From positions 3,534,001 to 3,598,000 of the forward strand of contig NZ_CP194902.1 of NCBI RefSeq assembly GCF_051027545.1: a stretch of 64,000 nucleotides of DNA, in the 5' to 3' direction. The notes beneath the pieces are model-generated. The model was not told where the DNA came from. It made no database searches and was given only the letters and a program-made list of their open reading frames with translations. The DNA comes from Methylocaldum sp002005105. GTDB lineage: Bacteria; Pseudomonadota; Gammaproteobacteria; Methylococcales; Methylococcaceae. Within the stretch, counting starts at the first letter, position 1; each line of letters starts with the position of its first letter. The position numbers and the translations under genes were made by a program. Below are positions 25,735 to 34,478 of this stretch, in pieces.

Positions 25735-28050
25735 TCATAGGGACAGCTTAAGCCCGACCCAACCAGCCCTCGGAGAGCCGATGCCCACGAAACGTGGATC
25801 GGTAAAGCTATCACCAAGCACTTCGTCAGCTTCGCCATATAGTCCGAAAGTGTAGTACCGTTTGTCGAACAGGTTGTCGATACGGCTGAATAATGCCACG
25901 TGCTTGTTGAAACGGTATTCGCCATGTAGGTTGAACACGGCATATTCCTCAAGCGGCTTGTTTAGATTGGCTTCGTCGCCACGGAAGTACTGACCGCTGT
26001 TGTAAATCATGTTTACGCCCACGGTCAGTCCTTTAACGACCTCCACGTCCGTCGAGACTTTCAGCATGTGCTTCGGAAGGCCGGGGACGCGGTCGCCTTT
26101 TTCCACCTGGATCTGGCCGTTATCATCAGCGGACGGGTTATTCGGGCTGCTAGCAAGAAATGGCGTACGGAAGGTGGCATCGAGCAGTGTGTAATTGATT
26201 CCGAACCGCACCCGCTCGAATGCCCCGGAAAGCCCAAGTTCGATACCCCGGCGCCGGGTGGTCCCGACGTTGTCGAAGTAACCCTGATTGGTGAGATTGC
26301 CGCTGCTGATGAAAAGAATGTCGTCGTGGTTTTCGGTTTGGAACAGGCCAGCGTTCCAGTTGATATTTCCGCCCCACAGTCGAGCGAATTCGCCCCGGAA
26401 ACCGGCTTCCCAAGTTTTGGCCACCACCTGATCCAGCGGCGGGTCGGCAAGAAACGCATTCGGTAGCTTGCAAGGGGCTTCCGGATTGGCGCAGGTCAGC
26501 TCAACCGGAGTCGGTGCCCGGTTCGATTCGCTATAGCTGCCGTAAGCGGTGAATTCCGGTAGGAAGGCATAGGTCAGTCCGGCCGAGGGGTTGAACCGTT
26601 CGAACTTGTGAAAGCCGTTCAAGTCCTCGCCGTACTGATCGTCGAGCCGGACGAAAGACAGGTTGTAACGGCCCGCTGCCGTCACCGCCAGTTTGTCGGT
26701 GACCGACAAGGTGTCGCTGAAATAAATTCCGTGGTGACGAACATGGGCGTGGACTCTCACCCGCGATTCGCCCACCAGGACTCCGCTGCCTATGGTGCCT
26801 CGGTCGTCGGTGAGAGAAGCGAGCTCCGTATCCGAGCTGAAATGAATGCGTCCTTCGTCATAACTTCCGCCGGCGACGATACGGTTGTGCATGCCGAACA
26901 TCTCGTGCTCGAAAGCGCCCTGCAAGCTGCCGCCGTAACTGCGCTGGTTGGTTTGGCTGGTGTTGTTGGTCGCTCCCTCGACGGCGTCGCTGGCCAAGAC
27001 GTTACCGCCGTTGACATCTTCGACGATCTCTTCTTCGTCGCCTTCCTCCTCGCAAAGGAAACCTTCGTTGGCCTCGTCCTCGCATTCCTCGAAATCGGAA
27101 TCGTCGCCATTGAACGTCTTGATCCGGTTTTGCCGGAAATAAGCGTTACCCGACAGCTCGAAGTGATCGGTAAGCCAGGTGCTGCCGTCCAAGGACGCCA
27201 GGAACAATCGGGTGATGGTACGGTCCGGATGGGTGAAAATTGCTTCCGGATCTTGCTTGGCCAGTTGAAGCGGCAAAGCACCGTTGCCAATCAATCGGTT
27301 ATTGTTGGAAGCCAGGGTGAGGTTCAACTTGGACCGTTCGTTTTGCCAGCTAAACGTTCCGAATCCCTGCTTGACGTCGGTGGGCGAGTTATCGCGCCAG
27401 CCGTCTTCATAGAAGCTCTTGAGATCGACGAAATAGCCTACGGTGCCGTTGTTCCATCCGCTGGTAATTTCCTGCCAGTGCCGTCCCCAGGAGCCGCCTG
27501 CCACCTCGAGCGTGTGGCCCGGTGCACTGAAACCGGTCTTGGTGCGCATGGAAATAGCCCCACCCAGGCTGTTCAGGCCGTAAACCGGATTCGAGCCCGA
27601 GTGCAGCGTCATTCGTTCGATGGCGCCTTCGGGGATCAAGTCCCAGTTGACGGTATCGCCGAACGGTTCGTTGAAACGAATGCCGTTGACATAGACCGAT
27701 AAGCCCTGGGGTAATCCCAGCAGCGGCGATGCGGTAAACCCCCTGAATTGAACATCGGGCTGGAACGGGTTGTTTTGGGCATCGTTGACGTTGACGCTGG
27801 CGAAGTTCCAACGCATGTAATCCGCGAGCGAAAAGCTCTGATAGTCATCGAGTTGCTTGGACGTGGCCGTCTGCACCGGCGACGGAATTTTCTCCGCCGG
27901 TACGCCCGAGACCATCAGCGGCGTTTCACCCACAATTTCGACCGTACCCAGATTTACGCTGCCGTCTTCGTTTTCCGCGGCAACGGCAATTTCCGTACTC
28001 ACGAGGACCAGCAGAGAGGTTCCCGTGTAACATATTCTTCTTATAAACAT
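25735..28050 (-). CDS. TonB-dependent outer membrane receptor with acidic insertion
   Basis: 771 residues. Signal peptide (ICYTGTSLLVLVSTEIAVAAE), a TonB-box-like VEIVGETPLMV, then the plug (SLADYMRWNFASVNVNDAQNNPFQPDVQFRGF to GLNSLGGAISMRTKTG, about 70-180) and a 22-strand-type barrel ending in aromatic/Leu KLSL. An unusual acidic insertion lies near residues 315-345, containing DDSDFEECEDE and CEEEGDEEEIVEDV, with a Cys pair that could close a loop. Such a loop could bind hard cations (Ca, lanthanides, Fe), but this is inference. ATG 28050 is preferred to GTG 28062. It is downstream of a kinase-regulator pair in the same direction, and divergent from mxaF, so a role in metal supply for methanol oxidation is possible. 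Confidence 0.9.
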   Translation of the reverse strand: MFIRRICYTGTSLLVLVSTEIAVAAENEDGSVNLGTVEIVGETPLMVSGVPAEKIPSPVQTATSKQLDDYQSFSLADYMRWNFASVNVNDAQNNPFQPDVQFRGFTASPLLGLPQGLSVYVNGIRFNEPFGDTVNWDLIPEGAIERMTLHSGSNPVYGLNSLGGAISMRTKTGFSAPGHTLEVAGGSWGRHWQEITSGWNNGTVGYFVDLKSFYEDGWRDNSPTDVKQGFGTFSWQNERSKLNLTLASNNNRLIGNGALPLQLAKQDPEAIFTHPDRTITRLFLASLDGSTWLTDHFELSGNAYFRQNRIKTFNGDDSDFEECEDEANEGFLCEEEGDEEEIVEDVNGGNVLASDAVEGATNNTSQTNQRSYGGSLQGAFEHEMFGMHNRIVAGGSYDEGRIHFSSDTELASLTDDRGTIGSGVLVGESRVRVHAHVRHHGIYFSDTLSVTDKLAVTAAGRYNLSFVRLDDQYGEDLNGFHKFERFNPSAGLTYAFLPEFTAYGSYSESNRAPTPVELTCANPEAPCKLPNAFLADPPLDQVVAKTWEAGFRGEFARLWGGNINWNAGLFQTENHDDILFISSGNLTNQGYFDNVGTTRRRGIELGLSGAFERVRFGINYTLLDATFRTPFLASSPNNPSADDNGQIQVEKGDRVPGLPKHMLKVSTDVEVVKGLTVGVNMIYNSGQYFRGDEANLNKPLEEYAVFNLHGEYRFNKHVALFSRIDNLFDKRYYTFGLYGEADEVLGDSFTDPRFVGIGSPRAGWVGLKLSL

Positions 28051-28129
28051 AAAAACCCCCACACATTCAGCAGAACAGGGAATGGTAAGGGAGTTTAACC
28101 GGATGGAATATGGGAAAAATTCCCGACGT

Positions 28130-28777
28130 TTAAGCCTTCAAGAGGCCGTATTGATAGGCGAGGCGAGCCATTTCCGCGGTGGTGCTCACATTGAGCTTGT
28201 TCTTGATCAGAGTGGTGTAATTGCCGACGGTTTTATAGCTGAGGCGGAGTTCGTCAGCGACCTCTCGGGTCGTATAACCTTTGGCCAACAGACAAAACAC
28301 GTCGAATTCGCGGGCGGAAAGCGAGTTCAAATCGGTGGAAGCGTCTTTTCCGGTGATGGTTTGAACCAATAGTTTCTGAGCGATTTCCGGTTCCACATAA
28401 GTTTCGCCCCCGGCCACTTTCTTAACGGCCTCGACCAAGGTCTCCGGAGCGCTACTCTTGGTGATGTAGCCCTTGGCGCCGGCCTCCAAGGCCCTAAGGA
28501 CATAAACCAGTTCGTCATGGATGCTGAACACGAGTATTTTGGCTCCGGGATCGCGACCGGAAATGCGGCGGATCGAGGCAAGCCCGCCTATCCCCGGCAG
28601 GCTGAGGTCCATGACGATCACATTGGGTTGCGACTCGGAATAGTATTGGCAGGCTTCCTCGCCGCGTTCGGCTTCGCAGATCACCTCGATATTTTCGCTT
28701 TGAGACAGCAGGAGGCGATAGCCCGCACGGACCACGGCATGGTCATCGACCAGCATAACGGTGATTTTCGGATTCAT
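28130..28777 (-). CDS. NarL/FixJ-family response regulator
   Basis: 215 residues. Receiver domain with acidic pair VMLVDDHAVVRAGY, phosphoacceptor in VIVMDLSLPGIGG (Asp near 54) and Lys in YITKSS. C-terminal LuxR-type HTH (SLSAREFDVFCLLAKGYTTREVADELRLSYKTVGNYTTLIKNKL). ATG 28777 overlaps the kinase stop (ATGA), so kinase and regulator are translated together. About 80 bp before the TonB receptor gene. Position next to mxaF recalls MoxX of Paracoccus and MxaB of Methylotuvimicrobium, regulators of mxa expression; orthology is not proven here. Confidence 0.92.
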   Translation of the reverse strand: MNPKITVMLVDDHAVVRAGYRLLLSQSENIEVICEAERGEEACQYYSESQPNVIVMDLSLPGIGGLASIRRISGRDPGAKILVFSIHDELVYVLRALEAGAKGYITKSSAPETLVEAVKKVAGGETYVEPEIAQKLLVQTITGKDASTDLNSLSAREFDVFCLLAKGYTTREVADELRLSYKTVGNYTTLIKNKLNVSTTAEMARLAYQYGLLKA

Positions 28778-30207
28778 CGGGAGGCTTCTCCGCAAGGTAC
28801 GCAGACTTCGAGCGATACGCCTTCGCCGGAGCGGGTGTTCAGGCTGAATTGCCCGCCCAGGCTGGCGACGCGTTCACGAATGCCGATCAATCCGAAGCCG
28901 CGCCTAGGTTGGTTCGGATCGAATCCGCATCCGTTGTCGCTGATTTTGAGCTGGATCCAGCTTCGAGAACGGGTGTCCATTTCCTTCAGTCGAAGTTCTA
29001 TCCAAACGCCGTCGGCTTCGGCGTGTTTAACGACGTTCGTAAGACATTCCTGCACGATACGAAACAGATGGATTTTCCCGGCACCGGCGAGTTCGTCGAC
29101 ATCGTCTTCACAATCGAAGTGAAGACTGACGCCGGGATTGCGGCTCCGCCAGCTTTCGATCAGATCTTCCAACGAGGCGATGAGCCCCAGTTCGTCCAGC
29201 ATGAGAGGGCGCAGACGGCGCATCATTCCGCGCACGACGCCGAACAGCCGGTCGCAAACGCCCATGATGCACTCGATGGCTTCATTATCCTGAGGGCGGC
29301 TGTCCCGCTTGCGCAGCGAGGCTGCCATGACCTTGATCGCGCTCAAAGATTGTCCGAGCTCGTCGTGCAGTTCCTGAGCCAGATAGCGCCGTTCTTCCTC
29401 CTGTATGGCCAAGGACTGCTGAGTGAGCGCGCGGTTTTCGTCGCGGGCCTTTTCCAAAGTCGAGGCCATATGGTTGAACGCTCGAGAAATCCGCGCGAAT
29501 TCAGGCAAGGAAAAGCTCGGCAGACGCCTGCCGTAATCGCCTCTCTCGATGTCTTCCAGACCGTCGAGAATCACGCCTACGCACCGGAAGGCCCTGCCTA
29601 CCGTAATGTGCACCAGGGCATAGATCGTCACTGCCAGGACCGCTATGAGCGTCAAAAAGCCCAGAGCTTCGTTCCAAGCTTCGGCAATTTCGTCCTCCGG
29701 GTTGGCTTCGATAAGAATGCTGATGACATCCTTGCCGTCGGTTTCTACCCGTTTTTCGGCGACGATGGAACTGGAATCGGGCTTGACGGCCCAGGCAAAC
29801 CAGCCGGGCACTTTGGATGTTCGTGGATTCCCTCGTGCCGCCGAGTCGGTGAGAGAGTGCTCGCCCCGTCCTTGGGATTCGCCCTTCGGGCCAGCCTGCG
29901 GCTGTCCAAATGTGCTTCCATCCACTCGATCCGGGGTTTGGCGGACTTGAATGCGAAGGTGCCGGGTCTTGTCCAGTCTATTCAACTGGGAGAACCAATT
30001 GCCTAGCGAATCATCCGTAGAGTTTCGACCTTCGGACAAGCTGACTTCGATCAGTTGCAGGGCTAGATTGACCGTGGAATCGATTTCCTCTGCTACCGAT
30101 CGGCGGGCGTTGTGGACGGCGAATAAAGTGCCGAGGCCCAGTATCGCCAGCATGGTCAGCACGATCATCAGGTTCAGGCGAAAACGTAAGCTAAGACTTT
30201 CGTGCAT
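28774..30207 (-). CDS. Membrane sensor histidine kinase (NarX/MoxY-like)
   Basis: 477 residues. First TM about 12-31 (LNLMIVLTMLAILGLGTLF), a periplasmic sensor of about 150 residues (Ser/Gly/Pro-rich middle), second TM about 182-205, HAMP, then the HisKA_3 dimerisation helix with phosphoacceptor His in AQELHDELGQSLSAIK and a HATPase (RIVQECLTNVVKHAEADGV and ISDNGCGF, GLIGIRERV). It phosphorylates the regulator encoded next. Divergent from mxaF across 580 bp. MoxY of Paracoccus and MxaY of Methylotuvimicrobium hold similar jobs near mxa genes, so control of the methanol dehydrogenase operon and/or the TonB receptor is a reasonable but unproven guess. Confidence 0.9.
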   Translation of the reverse strand: MHESLSLRFRLNLMIVLTMLAILGLGTLFAVHNARRSVAEEIDSTVNLALQLIEVSLSEGRNSTDDSLGNWFSQLNRLDKTRHLRIQVRQTPDRVDGSTFGQPQAGPKGESQGRGEHSLTDSAARGNPRTSKVPGWFAWAVKPDSSSIVAEKRVETDGKDVISILIEANPEDEIAEAWNEALGFLTLIAVLAVTIYALVHITVGRAFRCVGVILDGLEDIERGDYGRRLPSFSLPEFARISRAFNHMASTLEKARDENRALTQQSLAIQEEERRYLAQELHDELGQSLSAIKVMAASLRKRDSRPQDNEAIECIMGVCDRLFGVVRGMMRRLRPLMLDELGLIASLEDLIESWRSRNPGVSLHFDCEDDVDELAGAGKIHLFRIVQECLTNVVKHAEADGVWIELRLKEMDTRSRSWIQLKISDNGCGFDPNQPRRGFGLIGIRERVASLGGQFSLNTRSGEGVSLEVCVPCGEASR

Positions 30208-30256
30208 GATTTTTATCGGCGCGGCTGTGAATCTTCAGCCTTTTCATAGAAACGAA

Positions 30257-30278
30257 AACGGGCTCCAGCGAGCCCGTT
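30257..30278 (-). promoter_or_regulatory. Perfect hairpin with T-rich tail in the sensor kinase leader
   Basis: AACGGGCTC (30257-30265) and GAGCCCGTT (30270-30278) form a 9-bp stem with a 4-base loop. On the minus strand it runs into TTTTCGTTTCT, about 50 bp before the kinase ATG, so it could be an attenuator of the kinase-regulator-receptor operon or, if the promoter is downstream of it, a terminator insulating that operon from the mxa region. Confidence 0.55.
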
Positions 30279-30460
30279 CGAGAGTAAATCAAAACGGATG
30301 AGCGTCATTCTTTAGCAATTCGGTAACTCTCTTCATCTTTTTCAACGGGAATTTGAATCGAATCAAGCTAGAGAACACGAATTACCCTGTCAAGAGCGTG
30401 AACCAATACTTGAAAAAAAAGGAATTTTTCCCGAGATCGTACCGTTTTTTGATTTATTAG

Positions 30461-30483
30461 CCCGGCCTCTAAATTAGGCCGGG
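30461..30483. promoter_or_regulatory. Inverted repeat upstream of mxaF
   Basis: CCCGGCCT (30461-30468) is inverted as AGGCCGGG (30476-30483) with a 7-bp AT-rich spacer, about 300 bp before mxaF. The symmetry fits a protein-binding site or hairpin; no T-run follows on either strand. Confidence 0.35.
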
Positions 30484-30786
30484 TTAATCCGGGGCAGGGA
30501 TGGCCCGGCGCGGCGACAAGCCGCCTGCGCCAAGGCCGGGCGTGTACCGTGGCCTTGGCAGCGGCCCGAAACACCAGGAGGGTATTTATGGGCCTGATTA
30601 ACAAAACGGAAACCCGTAAGGGAGCGGGAGATTTATCGCATTTCTTCCTGATTTTTTCCTGTCCCAATTCGGGCTTATTTCACTACAGCCCGCCATGCGA
30701 TTCTTCCAAAATTCGCCGCCGTGATCATCGATCCGTGATCGCTCTGTCTCAGGACAGTCCGAACAAGTATTCAGCGAGGAGAAAAC

Positions 30787-32592
30787 ATGCAAAAACGCAA
30801 ACTGGCGGCGGCCGTCAGCGGCGCTCTGATGGCAGGGGGGCTTTTGGCCGTCTCCGGCACCGGCTCCGCAAACGACGCTCTCATCGAAATGGCTAAGGAT
30901 CCGAAGAACTGGGTCATGCAGACCAAGGATTACAGCGCCACCCACTACTCCGAGATGGACCAAATCAATGTAGAGAACATCCATCACCTCAAGGTGGCGT
31001 GGACGTTCTCCACCGGCACACTGCATGGTCACGAGGGTGCCCCCCTAGTAGCGGACGGCATCATGTACGTCCACACGCCGTTCCCCAACAACGTATACGC
31101 CCTCGATCTCAACGATCCCGGCAAGATTCTCTGGCAATACAAGCCGAAGCAGAATCCGGCGGCCCGCGCCGTTGCCTGCTGCGACGTAGTGAACCGAGGC
31201 CTCGCCTATGTACCCGCCGGCGACCACGGTCCGGCCAAGATTTTCCTGAATCAGTTGGACGGCCACGTCGTCGCCCTCAACGCCAAGACCGGCGAAGAAA
31301 TCTGGAAGATGGAAAACTCCGACATCACCATGGGTTCCACCCTGACCGGCGCGCCCTTCGTGGCTAAGGACAAGGTGCTGGTCGGGTCCGCCGGAGCCGA
31401 GCTGGGCGTGCGCGGCTACGTGACCGCCTACAACATCAAGGACGGCAAGATGGAATGGCGTGCCTACGCCACCGGTTCCGACGAAGATCTGCTGTTGGAC
31501 AAGTCGTTCAACGTACATAACCCTCACTACGGCCAGTTCGGGCTCGGCCAGCAAACCTGGGAAGGCGACGCCTGGAAGATCGGCGGCGGCACCAACTGGG
31601 GCTGGTATGCCTATGATCCCAAGCTGGACATGATCTACTACGGTTCCGGCAACCCGGCGCCCTGGAACGAAACCATGCGCCCCGGCGACAACAAGTGGAC
31701 CATGACCATTTGGGGTCGTGATCTCAACACCGGCAAGGCCAAGTTCGGCTATCAGAAGACGCCGCACGACGAATGGGATTACGCCGGTGTCAATTACATG
31801 GGCTTGTCCGAGCAGGAAGTGGACGGCAAGATGACGCCGCTTCTGACCCATCCCGACCGCAATGGCATCGTCTACACCCTCAACCGGGAAACCGGCGATC
31901 TGGTCAACGCCTTCAAGATCGACGACACCGTGAATTGGGTGAAAAAGGTCGATCTCAAGACTGGCTTGCCGATCCGCGATCCGGAATACTCCACCCGCAT
32001 GGACCACGAAGCGAAAGGGATTTGCCCCTCGGCCATGGGTTACCACAACCAGGGTATCGAATCCTACGACCCTGAAAAGAAACTGTTCTTCATGGGCGTG
32101 AACCACATCTGCATGGATTGGGAACCGTTCATGCTGCCTTACCGTGCCGGCCAGTTCTTCGTGGGCGCGACCCTCAATATGTATCCGGGACCGAAAGGCA
32201 CCTTGGGTCAGGTCAAGGCCATGAACTCGGTCACCGGCAAGATCGAATGGGAAATTCCGGAGAAGTTCGCCGTCTGGGGAGGCACCTTGGCGACCGCCGG
32301 CAATCTGGTGTTCTACGGTACGCTCGATGGCTACATCAAGGCGCTGGATTCCCGCAACGGCAAGGAGGTCTGGAAGTTCAAGCTTCCTTCCGGCGTTATC
32401 GGCCATCCCATCACTTATAAGCACAACGGCAGACAGTACGTCGCCATCTACTCGGGCGTCGGCGGCTGGCCTGGTGTCGGTCTGGTGTTCGACCTGAAGG
32501 ACCCGACCGCTGGTCTTGGTGCGGTAGGCGCGTTCAAGGAGCTGGCTCACCACACCCAGATGGGCGGTGCGCTGTTCGTGTTCTCGCTATAA
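30787..32592 (+). CDS. mxaF: PQQ methanol dehydrogenase large (alpha) subunit, Ca-type
   Basis: Periplasmic quinoprotein that oxidises methanol to formaldehyde and passes electrons to cytochrome cL; 601 residues. A 28-residue signal peptide gives a mature protein beginning NDALIEMAKDPK. On mature numbering the vicinal disulfide is C103-C104 (VACCDVV) and the catalytic base is D303 in DEWDYAGVN. Two residues on is A305, where lanthanide-dependent XoxF has Asp, so this is the calcium MxaF type. Eight-blade propeller tryptophan-docking repeats are visible (for example KTGEEIWKMEN, SVTGKIEWEIP, RNGKEVWKF). First gene of the operon, GAGGAG 8 bp before ATG. Codon use is strongly biased to C-ending codons, as in a highly expressed gene. 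Confidence 0.98.
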   Translation: MQKRKLAAAVSGALMAGGLLAVSGTGSANDALIEMAKDPKNWVMQTKDYSATHYSEMDQINVENIHHLKVAWTFSTGTLHGHEGAPLVADGIMYVHTPFPNNVYALDLNDPGKILWQYKPKQNPAARAVACCDVVNRGLAYVPAGDHGPAKIFLNQLDGHVVALNAKTGEEIWKMENSDITMGSTLTGAPFVAKDKVLVGSAGAELGVRGYVTAYNIKDGKMEWRAYATGSDEDLLLDKSFNVHNPHYGQFGLGQQTWEGDAWKIGGGTNWGWYAYDPKLDMIYYGSGNPAPWNETMRPGDNKWTMTIWGRDLNTGKAKFGYQKTPHDEWDYAGVNYMGLSEQEVDGKMTPLLTHPDRNGIVYTLNRETGDLVNAFKIDDTVNWVKKVDLKTGLPIRDPEYSTRMDHEAKGICPSAMGYHNQGIESYDPEKKLFFMGVNHICMDWEPFMLPYRAGQFFVGATLNMYPGPKGTLGQVKAMNSVTGKIEWEIPEKFAVWGGTLATAGNLVFYGTLDGYIKALDSRNGKEVWKFKLPSGVIGHPITYKHNGRQYVAIYSGVGGWPGVGLVFDLKDPTAGLGAVGAFKELAHHTQMGGALFVFSL

Positions 32593-32604
32593 GTACCGCA
32601 TGGT

Positions 32605-32725
32605 CGTAGGGCGGGTTAGCGTACTCGCGTAACCCGCCGTCCGCGACATCCGGCGGGTTACGACGCGCCGGACTGCCGTGGAATCCGGATGGCAAGGTGG
32701 GGCTGCGCGTCTAACCCGCCCTACG
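32605..32725. repeat. Palindromic element A1 (GTAGGGCGGGTTAG family) between mxaF and mxaJ
   Basis: Terminal arms CGTAGGGCGGGTTAG (32605-32619) and CTAACCCGCCCTACG (32711-32725) are perfect 15-bp inverts; further internal CGGGTTACG/CGTAACCCG copies can fold too. A second, shorter member is at 34777-34860. The element can form a long hairpin that would separate the abundant mxaF message from the rest. Confidence 0.88.
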
Positions 32726-32762
32726 TCGAGCGACTCTTTATTTATTGGGAGGAAATCACCCC

Positions 32763-33632
32763 ATGCGTTTGACACGCATAGTCATTTGCGCCTGGCTGTT
32801 GGCCGGTATCGGCAGCGGACCTGAGGCGGCCGCAGAGCCCCTCAAAGTTTGTGCTGCGGAAAACGAACTGCCTTATTCAAACAAGGACGGCGAAGGCTTC
32901 GAAAACAAGCTGGCGGAACTGATCGGCAAGGAATTGGGAAGGCCGGTGGAATACGTGTGGTGGCAAGATCCGCGGTACTTCATTCGGGACCAGCTGGATC
33001 GGGGCTTGTGCGATGTCGTTATCGGCGTGGATACGGACGATCCGCGGATGTCGACGTCGAAGCCGTATTATCGTTCCGGGTACGTGTTCATATACCGCAA
33101 GGAAAAAGGAGTAAAGGTCGCCGATTGGGACAGCGACTTTCTGAAGAAGGCCGAACGTATCGCGTTCATGCCGGATACCCCCGCGGAGACCATGCTCAAG
33201 AAGGTCGGACGCTATTACGACCAGTTCAACTACCTGCAATCCCTGGTTGGTTTCAAGGCGCGCCGCAACCAATATGTTCGCTACGACCCCGAAAAACTGG
33301 TTCGGGAAGTCGAGTCCGGCAGCGCCGACCTGGCGGTGCTTTGGGGGCCCCAGGCTGCCCGTTATGTCAAAAACGCGGACAGACCTCTGGAGATGCGAGT
33401 GATCCCGGATCATCAGGCCCGCTCGGACGGGGAAAAGGTGCCGCACCACTATTCCACCTCCGTTGGCGTGAGAAAAGGTGAGGAAGCCTTGCTGGCGGAC
33501 ATCAACCGGGTGTTGAAGAAGCGCGAGAAGGAGATTCGCGCGCTGCTCAAGGCGGAGGGAGTTCCGCTATTGCCCGTGGAGGAAACGGGAGCGGCTGCGA
33601 GGGAGATCGCCAAAAAAGGCAAATCGACGTAG
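32763..33632 (+). CDS. mxaJ: MxaJ periplasmic binding-protein-like factor of methanol dehydrogenase
   Basis: 289 residues with a signal peptide (TRIVICAWLLAGIGSGPEAAAEP) and the SBP_bac_3-type fold of MxaJ: LKVCAAENELPYSNKDGEGFENKLAELI, then DVVIGVDTDDPRMSTSKPYYRSGYVF. Family members associate with MxaFI and are needed for active enzyme, but the ligand is unknown. ATG 32763 follows GGGAGGAAA; an in-frame TTG at 32745 is rejected. Second operon gene, 170 bp after mxaF because of the repeat element. Confidence 0.94.
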   Translation: MRLTRIVICAWLLAGIGSGPEAAAEPLKVCAAENELPYSNKDGEGFENKLAELIGKELGRPVEYVWWQDPRYFIRDQLDRGLCDVVIGVDTDDPRMSTSKPYYRSGYVFIYRKEKGVKVADWDSDFLKKAERIAFMPDTPAETMLKKVGRYYDQFNYLQSLVGFKARRNQYVRYDPEKLVREVESGSADLAVLWGPQAARYVKNADRPLEMRVIPDHQARSDGEKVPHHYSTSVGVRKGEEALLADINRVLKKREKEIRALLKAEGVPLLPVEETGAAAREIAKKGKST

Positions 33633-33972
33633 CACGGATGCGGCGGACGAGTGGTGGCTAATGAAAAACATTCCCGTTTTTCAGTTTGGCTGACCGTTCG
33701 CGTCAAACCCCTCTTCCCGAGGGCTGTTCTGCCGGCTGGTCCGCAGAGTACATGGAAGGTGCGGCAGAGGGATCTGCCGCATGACAAGTCGGCCTGGCGA
33801 TCGGCGAGGCAGCACTGAGTAGCGGAGCGAGGCTGACTTGCACACGCGGCACCCTTAGGGGGTGCCGCACAGGGATGTGCGGCAGGAATCCGTGAGCGGA
33901 ATTCCTGGGCGCTGCCAGGTTTCAGCCGGCCACGAATTAAATGAATAAAAAAACGAAGAGGACACAAGCTTC
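33633..33972. repeat. Repeat-filled gap between mxaJ and mxaG with overlapping palindromes
   Basis: 340 bp without a gene. Palindrome TGCGGCAGA-GGGA-TCTGCCGCA lies at 33761-33782, TGCCGCACA-GGGA-TGTGCGGCA at 33863-33884, and GCGGCACCC/GGGTGCCGC at 33846-33868. The last two share GTGCCGC, so their stems cannot form together. A weaker GAAAAAC/GTTTTTC pair is near 33663. The two GGGA-loop palindromes are the same repeat type in related forms. Confidence 0.8.
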
Positions 33973-34446
33973 ATGAAATTACGAATCAGTATGGCTGCGC
34001 TCGCCGTGGGCGTGGCCCTCGTATCCGCCGAAAGCTGTGCGGAAATCACTTTTCGCCACGCCGTCACCGGCGAGACCCTGGATTTCGAATACGGTAAAAA
34101 AGGCGGCGATACGGACGCTTTCAAGAAATTCAAGGAAACAGGCAAGAACCCCTACAACGGCGACAAGGAAGCCATCGAAAAAGGCCATAGCCTGTATCTC
34201 ACCGCCTGCTCCGGCTGCCATGGTCACGAGGCCGAAGGCAAACTGGGGCCGGGACTGGGAGACGACTACTGGACTTACCCGAGAGCCGCTACCGATGTCG
34301 GCTTGTTCGAAGTTCTCTGGGGCGGTGCCCAAGGCATGATGGGGCCGCAGAGTACCAATCTGAACGCCGACGAAATGCTTCGAGTCATGGCTTGGCTGCG
34401 CGACATCTACAAAGGCGATCCCGCCAAGGCCGAATGGCTCAAATAG
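33973..34446 (+). CDS. mxaG: Cytochrome cL, electron acceptor of methanol dehydrogenase
   Basis: 157 residues, periplasmic. Signal peptide (SMAALAVGVALVSAESCAEI), then an acidic class I cytochrome c with one haem motif CSGCH (TACSGCHGHEAEGKLGPGLGDDYW) and a Met-rich segment GGAQGMMGPQSTNLNADEMLRVMAWLRDIY that supplies the sixth ligand region. It takes electrons from the PQQ of MxaF and hands them to a cytochrome cH/oxidase chain. ATG with GAGGA about 12 bp upstream. mxaI follows after 32 bp. Confidence 0.95.
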   Translation: MKLRISMAALAVGVALVSAESCAEITFRHAVTGETLDFEYGKKGGDTDAFKKFKETGKNPYNGDKEAIEKGHSLYLTACSGCHGHEAEGKLGPGLGDDYWTYPRAATDVGLFEVLWGGAQGMMGPQSTNLNADEMLRVMAWLRDIYKGDPAKAEWLK

Positions 34447-34478
34447 CTTTCCCCACCACCGAACAGGAGACTCGACCA

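Larger units (their letters stand above)
30208..30786. other. Divergent regulatory region between the sensor kinase and mxaF
   Basis: 580 bp with no accepted gene. It contains the hairpin at 30257-30278 on the kinase side, the AGGCCGGG inverted repeat at 30461-30483, GC-rich stretches 30484-30545, a possible upstream reading frame starting with ATG 30588 behind AGGAGGG, a GTGATC direct repeat (30721 and 30735), and the mxaF ribosome site GAGGAG. The strong mxaF promoter and the kinase promoter must both lie here; I cannot place their -10/-35 boxes with confidence. Confidence 0.6.

Noticed and set aside
26608..27702. 364-residue frame antisense to the TonB receptor
   Set aside because: Shadow of the receptor gene with no ribosome site or domain.
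30588..30896. Upstream ORF before mxaF behind AGGAGGG
   Set aside because: It runs into mxaF in another frame and its C-terminal half is Arg-rich shadow sequence. A leader role cannot be excluded, so it is mentioned only in the regulatory region.
31045..32553. 502-residue open frame antisense to mxaF
   Set aside because: Exact shadow of a highly expressed GC-biased gene; no ribosome site or family features.
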